Shown here: positions 8,228 to 15,624 of the stretch, in pieces
How positions within the stretch are numbered: position 1 is the first letter of the stretch
How the letters are laid out: every line of letters begins with the position of its first letter
Source: Deltaproteobacteria bacterium
Lineage (GTDB): Bacteria; Bdellovibrionota_C; UBA2361; J135
Reading direction: 5' to 3'
Assembly (NCBI GenBank): GCA_020635175.1
Contig: JACKAH010000012.1
Coordinates: 1-37,229, forward strand
DNA length: 37,229 bases
Made by a program: the position numbers and the translations under genes
The notes under the pieces: model-generated
Told to the model about the DNA's origin: nothing
Databases searched by the model: none
The model's input: the letters and a program-made list of their open reading frames with translations, nothing else

Positions 8228-9937
8228 TTAATCGGAAGAATCTTGGCACTTAAGGGCAGCTTCAATTCCAAGTCTCATCGGTGTATCAGTTGGAAAAGGC
8301 CATCTGTTATGGAAATCCCGTAGTTCAGTAAACAAAGTTTTACTGTTGGATGTCTCAAGCATGCTACAACCACGAGTAGCTAACTGCTCGAGTAGTGAAT
8401 AGATACTATCTTTGCTCGGCTTAGCCTCTCTTGAAACGCTGTAAGCTCGAAGCCAGTAGATAAGCGCTAACAGGTTTTGTCCCTTATGATAGTAAACTGA
8501 GCCTGTATTGTGCAGTGCATTTATATCACGTGGCTTCATAGCTAGAACTTTAATGAGAAGTTCTAGGGACTCGTCATATCTCTCTTGGAGTGCTCGAACG
8601 CTAGCAAGATTTGTGAGAGGTACGGGATATTGTGGAGCCACAGCGACGGCACTTTCATATTCTCTAGCAGCTTCCTCGTACTTTTCTTGAGATTGATAGA
8701 AGTGCCCGAGATTAGTGTGTGCCATAAAGTTACGGGGAGAGATCTCAATAGTATGTAAAAAGAGAGATTCGGTGTTCTTCCAATAAGGAAGCTGCAATCT
8801 AGTCCAGGTTATAAGCGAGATAGTGACAAGAATTGCTAGGATTGAGTTATATTTCTTCAGTGACTCTGAACATGCCGCGTTCCAGAAATTTATAACTCCA
8901 ATTAATAGACCTATATGTGGTAGATAACTCCATCTATCAGCATAAGCCTGTCCACCTATTTGTACAAAGCCAATAACTAAAACTAAAGAGATTAAAAACC
9001 AGAGCCATCCAAATAGTAAAGATGGGTACTTACTTTTTTTGCTCCAAACAAGATACGAGATAGCTAAAATGCCTATAAAAGCAGCACTTCCAACACCAGG
9101 TTGGTAAACTTCAAATGGATAAAAGATTCCTAAATGAAGTGGTGCAAAGAATTTAGCTAAGTAAGTTAGATATCCAACACAGATTGAGTCAAACCTAACA
9201 TCAATTGGATAGTCAGCTAATGATTTAAGTCCGCCACCCTCGCCCTGTGCCCAGATAGCCATTAATGCACAGAGCAGGCAGGCTAAAAGAAAAGGGATCT
9301 TTTCGATCACTAATTTCACAAAACTAATTTCGCGAATTCGGTTAAGTGGATAGTAGTCGAGTAACAAAAATAGGATAGGTAGAATTATGGCTGAGGGTTT
9401 GCTTAGGAGCGATAGAAACAAAAATGCCACTACTAAAAGATAGCTCACAATCGATCTTCGTTTAGCGTAACTGACATAGGTAATGAGTGCAGCGAGTGAA
9501 AAGAACATCGATAAGACATCCTTTCTTTCACTGATCCAAACTACCGATTCAATTCTTAGTGGATGAATTGCAAACACTACTGCTATAAGCAAATTTGCAG
9601 GTGATGAACTAAAAAGCAGATTTAAAAGAAGCAATAGAAATACAGAATTTAGTGCGTGAATGAAAACGCTTACAAGATGGTGAGCGCCGGGATCTTTACC
9701 AAACAGCTCGATATCAACCATGTGTGATATCCAAGCTAGAGGATGCCAATGTGCGCCATGTTCAGAGGTGAAGGCCCAAAGAGCCCCTTCTCTTGTTAGC
9801 CCTGCTAATACTTGCGAGTTTTCTGTTACGTAAGTTGGATCATCAAAGTTGATAAAATCAAATTTAGAGACGGGATAGAAAACGGCCAGTGTAAGCAGAA
9901 AGACAAAAAAGATCTGAGTGAGTTTAGTTTCGCGCAT
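8228..9937 (-). CDS. polytopic membrane protein with C-terminal TPRs (TMTC/PMT-like)
   Basis: 569 aa. About the first 385 residues hold roughly ten membrane helices. The first extracytoplasmic loop has F-I-N-F-D-D-P-x-Y-V and later H-W-H-P-L-A-W-I-S-H, then the I-H-P-L-R-I-E-S-V-V-W-I-S-E-R-K-D stretch. These are hallmarks of bacterial relatives of TMTC and protein O-mannosyltransferases (GT-C fold, DD motif in loop 1). Residues about 395-500 form two to three TPR units (A-H-T-N-L-G-H-F-Y and L-H-N-T-G-S-V-Y-Y patterns). Such proteins probably glycosylate exported proteins, but the bacterial members are little studied. The start overlaps the end of the radical SAM gene by 14 bp, indicating an operon. 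Confidence 0.8.
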   Translation of the reverse strand: MRETKLTQIFFVFLLTLAVFYPVSKFDFINFDDPTYVTENSQVLAGLTREGALWAFTSEHGAHWHPLAWISHMVDIELFGKDPGAHHLVSVFIHALNSVFLLLLLNLLFSSSPANLLIAVVFAIHPLRIESVVWISERKDVLSMFFSLAALITYVSYAKRRSIVSYLLVVAFLFLSLLSKPSAIILPILFLLLDYYPLNRIREISFVKLVIEKIPFLLACLLCALMAIWAQGEGGGLKSLADYPIDVRFDSICVGYLTYLAKFFAPLHLGIFYPFEVYQPGVGSAAFIGILAISYLVWSKKSKYPSLLFGWLWFLISLVLVIGFVQIGGQAYADRWSYLPHIGLLIGVINFWNAACSESLKKYNSILAILVTISLITWTRLQLPYWKNTESLFLHTIEISPRNFMAHTNLGHFYQSQEKYEEAAREYESAVAVAPQYPVPLTNLASVRALQERYDESLELLIKVLAMKPRDINALHNTGSVYYHKGQNLLALIYWLRAYSVSREAKPSKDSIYSLLEQLATRGCSMLETSNSKTLFTELRDFHNRWPFPTDTPMRLGIEAALKCQDSSD

Positions 9938-11366
9938 TTAATTGTTGATAAACTAGCCTATTCCTTATCGAGATAAAGAATAATGGAATTAGTTTAATAA
10001 CAATAGGGTAAAGTACGAGTGGATTTATGTAATGCTTTAAGAAAACTCTTTTTGAAAAGCTTTTTAAATCACTTGATTTAAGTGCTTTGGGAAGAAATGC
10101 TGGCTCTGCTTGAGCCTTTAGAGATGTGAGTTTGACCTCCTCTTTTGCTACATCATTGAAGTAAACAGTTCCCGGATAAGGATGCGCATAATGAATTGTT
10201 ATTAGGTTTGGGCGAGCACCTTTTATAAATTGCTCTGTTTCCCTTAGAGTTTCAGGCGTCTCCCAGACGAACCCAACCATAAAGTAGCCAAGTGAAATTA
10301 TGCCTGCTTTATCACACATTCTCATCGCCTTCTTAGCGACTTTCAACTTTGGAGTTTTCTTAACTTTCTCCCCTATCGTATTGCTGGCTACGTCGATACC
10401 GAAACTTATGCCGTAGCAGCCAGCTTTTTTAAGCTCAAACAGAAGCTCTTGATCGACACACTCCACTCTAGTTGTTGTAACCCACCTAATCCCCTTACAG
10501 TGAGTTTGTAGTGCTTTTGCTAGAGCTAAGGCCCAACGTTTATCAAGGGTAAAGGTCTCAGCTCTAAAGTAAAAAAAGTTAATTCCCTGTTTCTGCAGTG
10601 TTGATATTTCAGAGACGATGCTTTCAGCAGACCTGTGCCTAGCCTTATCTCCACTTACTGTATGAACTAAGCAATACGTGCATGGAAATGGACAGCCTCT
10701 CTGCACATGTATTGTTGCTTGTGCTGCTTTTAGTCCCCTAACTTTGTAAAGAGAGCTATTAATTGTTGATCGATCAGGGATGGGAAGTTCATCAAGGCAT
10801 TCAGCGTACTCTGCTTTAGTTTCTTTAATATTTCCATGGCTGTCGCGATAAGTAACACCAGGAGCTTGCTCTAATCCATACTTTGAAAGCCCCATCATAG
10901 TAAGTTCGTAATCACCTTTGATGCAGAGATCGATTTCTCCCTGTTTTAAGATTTTTTCTGCAAGTGTATATGCCGGTGCGCCTCGAATACCTACTTTAAT
11001 CTGTGGAAATTCAGCTTTAATTTTCTTAGCCCAGAAAGTATCGCTCTCAAGTGAGCCAAATGTCACAGCCAGAATTACTAAATCCGGATTAAATTTTTTG
11101 ATTTGCGAGAGAAACTCTGTCGCTGAAAGCTCCTCTGCAGGAGCATCGATGATTAGATGTTCAGCACCGATAGCTTTTAGTCCCGCTGCGCCTTCGCACT
11201 CCTCCATCGGTGCACGCATAGATGGGATTAGCTCAAAGGAGAAGAACGATTGGCATCTATCTTCGCGGCAATAGTATCCAGTTGGACAGATTGCAAAGAG
11301 GATCCTCGAATAACTAAGGGTCTCAGGTTCTAGAAATTGTTCTTTTGACGCTTGTGCAAAATTCAT
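9924..11366 (-). CDS. B12-binding-domain radical SAM enzyme
   Basis: 480 aa. An N-terminal Rossmann-like region (about residues 20-200) matches cobalamin-binding domains of BchE/HpnJ-like enzymes, although the DxHxxG cobalamin-ligand motif is not evident. The radical SAM core begins at VQRGCPFPCTYC with C225, C229 and C232 as the CxxxCxxC 4Fe-4S ligands. TTTRVECVD and YFMVGFVWETPE are typical later core motifs. The N-terminal C-P-T-G-Y-Y-C-R-E-D-R-C adds three unusual cysteines. Substrates in this class include hopanoids, lipids and tetrapyrroles, and none can be assigned here. ATG at 11366 follows the recJ stop after 4 bp; the longer TTG start at 11369 is less likely. It overlaps the TMTC-like gene, so it belongs to the same transcript. 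Confidence 0.85.
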   Translation of the reverse strand: MNFAQASKEQFLEPETLSYSRILFAICPTGYYCREDRCQSFFSFELIPSMRAPMEECEGAAGLKAIGAEHLIIDAPAEELSATEFLSQIKKFNPDLVILAVTFGSLESDTFWAKKIKAEFPQIKVGIRGAPAYTLAEKILKQGEIDLCIKGDYELTMMGLSKYGLEQAPGVTYRDSHGNIKETKAEYAECLDELPIPDRSTINSSLYKVRGLKAAQATIHVQRGCPFPCTYCLVHTVSGDKARHRSAESIVSEISTLQKQGINFFYFRAETFTLDKRWALALAKALQTHCKGIRWVTTTRVECVDQELLFELKKAGCYGISFGIDVASNTIGEKVKKTPKLKVAKKAMRMCDKAGIISLGYFMVGFVWETPETLRETEQFIKGARPNLITIHYAHPYPGTVYFNDVAKEEVKLTSLKAQAEPAFLPKALKSSDLKSFSKRVFLKHYINPLVLYPIVIKLIPLFFISIRNRLVYQQLNARN

Positions 11367-11370
11367 CAAA

Positions 11371-13074
11371 CTAAGCTGCTTCTACTGCTTGGATATTAGC
11401 CTGTAGAGATGTATAGCCGTTAAATGAATTAATGTCAGGTTTAAAAACTACATTTACTTTTGCTCCAACACTAAGTGCAGGGTGTTCGGTTTCTCGCCAC
11501 AAGAAGGCATTAATGTAGTTCTTGCCGTCGGTTAACTGTGCTTTGATATGAGCATTTTTTAAGACAGTTATCTCTTTTACCTCTGCCGCTTTGAGCATCA
11601 ACTGTGGTGAGGCATTCCCCATTCCGAATGGCTCAAATGTTTTTAATTCTTCAACTACAGAGAGCTCTAACTCTTTAAGATTAACCTCGGTATCTGCTGT
11701 AGCATATGGGTCTGTTTCAAGTGAAGCTAACTGCCTTTCACATTCTGCTGTATATGCCTCAACAAAAGCCTCGAGCTTCTCCTCAGCAACTGCAAAACCA
11801 CCTGCTCCTTCATGTCCGCCAAATTTCAGGAGATGTTCACCAACGTTTGTAAGAGCCTGGACAACATTAAAGCCGATGATTCCCCGCGCAGAGCCTTTAT
11901 ATATGCCCTGCTCATCCATGCCCATCACGGCAGAGGGTCTGTAGTATGCCTCAACAAGACGTTGAGCGACTATTCCAATTACACCGGTATGGTAACTCTC
12001 ATCCCAAACTAAAATACCAGCGGGTAACTCCCCTTTTCTCTCAACGATCTTTTGAGCCCGTTCTTTAATCTTGCTTTCGGTCTCTTGCCTACCTTTGTTT
12101 AAACGTTCAAGCTTAGCCGCAATTTTCTCGGCTCGTTTTGAATCTGAGGTGGTAAGAAGTTCAGTTACGATTTTACCGTGAGCCATTCGTCCAGCTGCAT
12201 TAATTCTTGGACCAATCCCAAATGAAACGTGATAGCAACTCATCGCTTCGTTTACGTTCATTAAGTTTTTCATCGCGATCATGCCAGGTCGCTTAGAGGT
12301 GGTTAAAAGCTCTAAGCCTCTCTTTGCGATTACCCTATTTGCACCGACAAGTGGCACCATGTCACAGATAGTTCCAAGGCAAGCGATATCGAGGTAGCTC
12401 TTTGGGTCTATGCCCTTAGCTTGTGGAAGTTTGCGACAAAGTGCAGCAACTAGGTACCAAGCTAGGCCTGCCGCTGCCAAGATTTTCCCTGCAAAACCAC
12501 AACCTTGCTGGTTTGGATTGATAAAAACTGTAGCTGGAGGCTCGTGTGCCCCTACGTGATGGTGGTCAATAACGATTGTGTTTAGTCCTAGGCTTTGAGC
12601 CAGTTCGAGTTCATTTTGGTTTGTCGTACCAAAGTCAATCGTGATCAAAAGAGAGCAACCTTTTTCTACGGCCTCTTTAACCATCTCGCTGTTTAATCCG
12701 TAGCCATCTAAGAAGCGATCAGGGACAAAGATCTCAGTTTCAACACCGATAGATTGAAAGAAGTGTAAGACCTGAGATCCGCCAGTTAACCCATCGACGT
12801 CAAAGTCGCAGCAGATAGCTATCTTACCACCAAGCTCAACAGTTTCAGCAATTAGATCACAAGCTGCATCCAAATTCTTTAACTGCTCTGGGTGTGGTAA
12901 GCCCTCCTTTAAAGTTGGAGAGAGAAAAGTTTTAAGTTCGTCGTCAGCTTTATAGCCACGTGCAGCTATAACACGTGAAGCAACTGGGCTAAGATTAAAC
13001 TTACTTTTAATCGCTTCTGCTTCCTTCGTGTTTTGATTGCGAAGCTTTATCTTTTTATGAGTAGCTAGTGACAT
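11371..13074 (-). CDS. recJ: single-stranded-DNA-specific exonuclease RecJ
   Basis: 567 aa, the standard RecJ length. The DHH phosphoesterase motifs are all visible: CDFDVDGLTGG near residues 89-99, ITIDFGT near 145-150 and IDHHHVG near 169-175. The DHHA1 part follows with RINAAGRMAHG (about 290) and KFGGHEGAGGFAV (about 425), then the C-terminal OB-type domain with a final SLQANIQAVE. RecJ is a 5'-3' ssDNA exonuclease in RecF-pathway recombination and mismatch repair and needs Mn2+/Mg2+, consistent with the intact Asp/His ligands. It is the first gene of the minus-strand cluster, followed after 4 bp by the radical SAM gene, and the 355-bp gap upstream should carry the cluster promoter. Confidence 0.93.
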   Translation of the reverse strand: MSLATHKKIKLRNQNTKEAEAIKSKFNLSPVASRVIAARGYKADDELKTFLSPTLKEGLPHPEQLKNLDAACDLIAETVELGGKIAICCDFDVDGLTGGSQVLHFFQSIGVETEIFVPDRFLDGYGLNSEMVKEAVEKGCSLLITIDFGTTNQNELELAQSLGLNTIVIDHHHVGAHEPPATVFINPNQQGCGFAGKILAAAGLAWYLVAALCRKLPQAKGIDPKSYLDIACLGTICDMVPLVGANRVIAKRGLELLTTSKRPGMIAMKNLMNVNEAMSCYHVSFGIGPRINAAGRMAHGKIVTELLTTSDSKRAEKIAAKLERLNKGRQETESKIKERAQKIVERKGELPAGILVWDESYHTGVIGIVAQRLVEAYYRPSAVMGMDEQGIYKGSARGIIGFNVVQALTNVGEHLLKFGGHEGAGGFAVAEEKLEAFVEAYTAECERQLASLETDPYATADTEVNLKELELSVVEELKTFEPFGMGNASPQLMLKAAEVKEITVLKNAHIKAQLTDGKNYINAFLWRETEHPALSVGAKVNVVFKPDINSFNGYTSLQANIQAVEAA

Positions 13075-13429
13075 AACCTAGTGATTGTAGCTTGTCTGGT
13101 TAAGCATTCAAGTATTCATGCAATAAGATGCAGATAACCCGGATATTGGTTTAAAGCACTTAAAGTTAGCCGAGGAGGATCTCAGAGTCAGCTTTGTAAG
13201 CATCTTGAAATATTGTATATTTAGCTAATCGTGAAGCCGCACTTCCCAGAAAACAACTTTTGAGAGTCTATCTGTTAGAGAATAGGAGGTTAGTCGGAGT
13301 CCCCAATTATGAGATGTACATATTGTACATATATTGATTTTTGCCCTGGCCTATTATTTGCAAGATACATAAGCGCTTGAAAAGTCCTAGGGATTTTTAC
13401 CAAGAGCGTTCGTTTTAAAAGTATTATAG
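13075..13429. other. intergenic region between divergent recJ and secreted-protein genes
   Basis: This 355-bp gap must contain promoters for recJ (minus) and for the plus-strand gene at 13.43 kb. I see no small gene or RNA in it. The only distinct element is the 7-3-7 dyad at 13314-13330 (listed separately). A possible plus-strand promoter follows the dyad: TTGCCC at 13341-13346 and GATACA at 13364-13369, 17 bp apart, which is a weak match. Confidence 0.4.
13314..13330. promoter_or_regulatory. ATGTACA-TAT-TGTACAT dyad, possible operator
   Basis: A perfect 7-bp inverted repeat with a 3-bp spacer lies 105 bp upstream of the plus-strand start and just upstream of a weak promoter-like pair. The size and symmetry fit a dimeric repressor or activator site. 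The regulator is unknown. Confidence 0.35.
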
Positions 13430-13435
13430 GTGTAT

Positions 13436-13969
13436 ATGGTGAAAGGGTTTATTCGTTTAGGACTATTAGTTTTTCTATCGCAGGCAAGTTTAGGTTTTTG
13501 CAGTGACGACTTGTTTGAGCTCAACGACGGAGCAAGCATGGAAGATGAGATGCTGGCCCTGGATCCATTGACGAGCGAAGAGTTTTGTTTAACGTGCCCG
13601 AAAGAAAGCACTGCAGTGCTTTGGAACGGAGATGGCTCAGGAGCTCATCCTGAAACAACGTGTTCAGATTGGCAGGCTGCTAATTCAGGTGGAAAGGATA
13701 AGGCCATTGAAGATCTTGCTAAGAAAAAGGGAGGGAAATCTGAATTATGTAATGGTACCTGCAGAGGGTCTCGTAAATGTCTAGCGACAGGATTGATTCA
13801 TTCAGGAACACCCCTTGGAGGAGATCCTGAATATGAAAGAAGAACGAATGAGGATGGAAGTGAGTCTATAAGAGTTTGCGTGAAAGTTTATGACACTAAG
13901 AAGCGCAGCTATTACGCACTTTGTGGCTGCAAACGTGAAAGCGATCCAGCTGATTTTCCGGGAACGTAA
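13436..13969 (+). CDS. small secreted cysteine-containing hypothetical protein
   Basis: 177 aa from the ATG at 13436; an in-frame GTG at 13430 would add two residues. AGG sits just upstream at 13428-13430. A signal peptide covers about residues 1-22 (M-V-K-G-F-I-R then a Leu/Val/Phe core, cleavage near G-F-C-S). The mature protein has about eleven cysteines, including C-L-T-C-P, C-N-G-T-C-R-G-S-R-K-C and C-V..C-G-C-K near the end, so it is probably disulfide-bonded in the periplasm or outside the cell. No family is recognised. It is convergent with the peroxiredoxin gene, and a 10-bp stem-loop lies between them. Confidence 0.7.
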   Translation: MVKGFIRLGLLVFLSQASLGFCSDDLFELNDGASMEDEMLALDPLTSEEFCLTCPKESTAVLWNGDGSGAHPETTCSDWQAANSGGKDKAIEDLAKKKGGKSELCNGTCRGSRKCLATGLIHSGTPLGGDPEYERRTNEDGSESIRVCVKVYDTKKRSYYALCGCKRESDPADFPGT

Positions 13970-14029
13970 AATTAGGTGTAGGTCCTCAATTGTTTTAATG
14001 GATTTGGTGTTAGGACCTGAAAATCTTAG

Positions 14030-14055
14030 TAAGGGGGTGAAGATACACCCCCTTA
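14030..14055. terminator. GC-rich stem-loop between convergent genes
   Basis: TAAGGGGGTG (14030-14039) pairs perfectly with CACCCCCTTA (14046-14055) around a 6-base loop. It lies 7 bp beyond the stop of the minus-strand peroxiredoxin gene and 60 bp beyond the plus-strand gene, so it could act on either transcript. There is no long T tract on either side. Confidence 0.5.
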
Positions 14056-14062
14056 GAAATGG

Positions 14063-14662
14063 CTATAGTTTTCCTGCGTTTTCAGCGAGGTAACTTGCTA
14101 CGCCATCAGCAGTTGGCTTCATGCCGCTTTGGCCTTTTTGCCAGCCAGCTGGACAGACTTCGCCATGCTTTTGGAAATAGTTTAAAGCATCAACCATACG
14201 AACCATTTCATCAACATTACGTCCGAGTGGTAAGTTGTTAACTGTCTGGTGTTGTACAATCCCCTCTTCGTCAATTAGGAATGATGCACGCATTGCAACA
14301 CCTGCTGCATGCTCTATGCCGTATGCTTGAACGATTTCATGTTTAACGTCTGCAACGATTGGAAATTGAACTTGGCCAATTCCACCATCGTTTACGTCGG
14401 TGTTTCTCCAAGCATAGTGAGTAAACTGAGAGTCAATTGAAACCCCTACTACTTCACAGCCACGCTCTTTAAATTCATTGTATCTGTGATCATGAGCAAT
14501 AATTTCAGTAGGACAAACAAAGGTGAAATCTAAAGGCCAAAAGAAAAGAACGACTTTCTGTCCACGAAGATTTGATAATGAAAATTCATTGTTCATGCTT
14601 CCATCTGGCATAACTGCAGTTGCAGTAAATTCTGGAGCTTCTTGGTTAACGAGTACTGACAT
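14063..14662 (-). CDS. typical 2-Cys peroxiredoxin (AhpC/Prx1 type)
   Basis: 199 aa, the usual length. It reduces H2O2 and organic peroxides in the cytoplasm. The peroxidatic Cys50 lies in FTFVCPTE, with the P-x-x-x-T/S-x-x-C context (W-P-L-D-F-T-F-V-C). Arg125 sits in the M-R-A-S-F-L-I-D motif. The resolving Cys170 lies in HGEVCPAGWQKGQ. The C-terminus lacks the YF motif linked to over-oxidation sensitivity, so a robust bacterial enzyme is expected. A good ribosome binding site (GGAGG, 7 bases before the ATG) supports the start. No dedicated reductase gene (ahpF) is adjacent, so thioredoxin is the likely electron donor. The promoter region contains the MITE-like repeat. Confidence 0.93.
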   Translation of the reverse strand: MSVLVNQEAPEFTATAVMPDGSMNNEFSLSNLRGQKVVLFFWPLDFTFVCPTEIIAHDHRYNEFKERGCEVVGVSIDSQFTHYAWRNTDVNDGGIGQVQFPIVADVKHEIVQAYGIEHAAGVAMRASFLIDEEGIVQHQTVNNLPLGRNVDEMVRMVDALNYFQKHGEVCPAGWQKGQSGMKPTADGVASYLAENAGKL

Positions 14663-14756
14663 GGTTTTCCTCCAAAAGGTAACTAATTTGGCGTTAATTT
14701 AACCACTGACGACAGCAAAGTCTACAGGTATGTGGATTGTTGACGTACAACTTCTT

Positions 14757-14869
14757 TGTCATTGCGAGGAATTCGTCTGCAGACGAATGACGTGGCAATC
14801 TGTTGAAATAACCCTTAGATTACAAGAGATTGCCACGCTGTGCCCGAATTGGGCTTGCTCGCAATGACA
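14757..14869. repeat. MITE-like palindromic repeat (113 bp)
   Basis: The ends are perfect 12-bp terminal inverted repeats, TGTCATTGCGAG at 14757-14768 and its complement at 14858-14869. An inner 11-bp pair, CGTGGCAATCT (14791-14801) and its complement (14827-14837), lies inside them. Each arm holds its own hairpin: an 18-bp perfect palindrome at 14771-14788 on the left, and GCCC-GAATT-GGGC on the right. The whole element can fold as a branched cruciform. From memory, related 'TCATTGCGAG...GTGGCAATCT' repeats are dispersed in many bacterial genomes. It encodes nothing. Confidence 0.8.
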
Positions 14870-14890
14870 TTTTTTTGTGGTTGAGTTGAT

Positions 14891-15313
14891 TTAATTCAGC
14901 AACATCTCAGGAATTTTTGTGCAGACAAGTTCAAAACGGGGTATCTCAACGTCAAAGAAGTCGTTGTTTTCAGATTGAAACGTATATGATCCATGCATAA
15001 CACCAACTGGATCGTGGATACTTGTGCCACTAGTATAACGGTAAGCCTCTCCTGGAACTAAAACAGGCTGTTCCCCAACTACCCCTTCTCCCTTAACGTC
15101 AGCGCACTGTTCCTCTCCAGAGAATACAATCCAATGACGATTCAGAAGCTGAATTACGTCATCTGTTTGGTTCTCTATCGTGATAGTATATGCAAAGACA
15201 TAAACTTCGTCTTCAGGGTCGGATTGCTCATCAATATAGTGAGCAACTACAGAAACTTTAACGCCGTTAGTGGTCTTAGTAAAAGTTTCGGTTGTTGAGA
15301 AGAAAGTCTCCAT
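14891..15313 (-). CDS. apaG: ApaG domain protein
   Basis: 140 aa, matching the ApaG/DUF525 family along its length: an all-beta, fibronectin-III-like fold. Diagnostic stretches are F-A-Y-T-I-T-I-E-N, LLNRHWIVFSGE, V-V-G-E-Q-P-V-L-V-P-G-E, Y-R-Y-T-S-G-T and M-H-G-S-Y-T-F. The biochemical role is unsettled (linked genetically to Co2+/Mg2+ handling in enterobacteria; the same domain occurs in F-box proteins). GGAGG lies 8 bases before the ATG. The usual ksgA/apaH neighbours are absent, and the next upstream gene is the DUF5989-type gene. Confidence 0.9.
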   Translation of the reverse strand: METFFSTTETFTKTTNGVKVSVVAHYIDEQSDPEDEVYVFAYTITIENQTDDVIQLLNRHWIVFSGEEQCADVKGEGVVGEQPVLVPGEAYRYTSGTSIHDPVGVMHGSYTFQSENNDFFDVEIPRFELVCTKIPEMLLN

Positions 15314-15390
15314 TTACAGCCTCCAAAGCTTAGCTTCTAAGGCCAAAACTAAAACAAGAAAGAAAGATACGCAAAGTGTTTTGTTTGATT

Positions 15391-15426
15391 TTTTGAAAGA
15401 ATTTTAAAAAACTAATTCTTTCAAAA
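15391..15426 (-). terminator. AT-rich 13-bp inverted repeat after the DUF5989 gene
   Basis: TTTTGAAAGAATT (15391-15403) and its exact complement (15414-15426) flank a 10-base loop, 5 bp beyond the stop of the minus-strand DUF5989-type gene. The base of the stem is A/T only, so it may act as a weak terminator or an mRNA-stabilising end. Confidence 0.4.
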
Positions 15427-15431
15427 GCTAA

Positions 15432-15587
15432 CTAAAAAAGTGTGTAAATAAAAGGAGCTACCGCTGTTCCCTGAGTCATGATGATTAAAGCACTCATAAG
15501 TAACGAGAATAATATGATGGGTAAGAGCCACCATTTCTTTCTGACTTTTAGAAAATCCCAGATAAGTGCAATTTTAGTCTGTGCCAT
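15432..15587 (-). CDS. small membrane protein, DUF5989 family (51 aa)
   Basis: The protein begins M-A-Q-T-K-I-A-L-I-W-D-F-L-K, then V-R-K-K-W-W-L-L-P-I-I, one membrane helix of about 20 residues, and ends T-Q-G-T-A-V-A-P-F-I-Y-T-L-F. This pattern (E/D-F-L-x-x-R-K-K-W-W-L-x-P ... GS-A-x-A-P-F-I-Y-x-L-F) is the DUF5989 signature as I know it. The family is usually found directly beside SxtJ and NodU-like carbamoyltransferase genes. Here those genes are about 7 kb away on the same strand. No clear ribosome binding site precedes the ATG. It lies 37 bp after the 475-aa gene and probably shares its transcript. Confidence 0.85.
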   Translation of the reverse strand: MAQTKIALIWDFLKVRKKWWLLPIILFSLLMSALIIMTQGTAVAPFIYTLF

Positions 15588-15624
15588 AGAGAGAGAATGA
15601 CAGTTGATTTAATTGAACGCAAGC

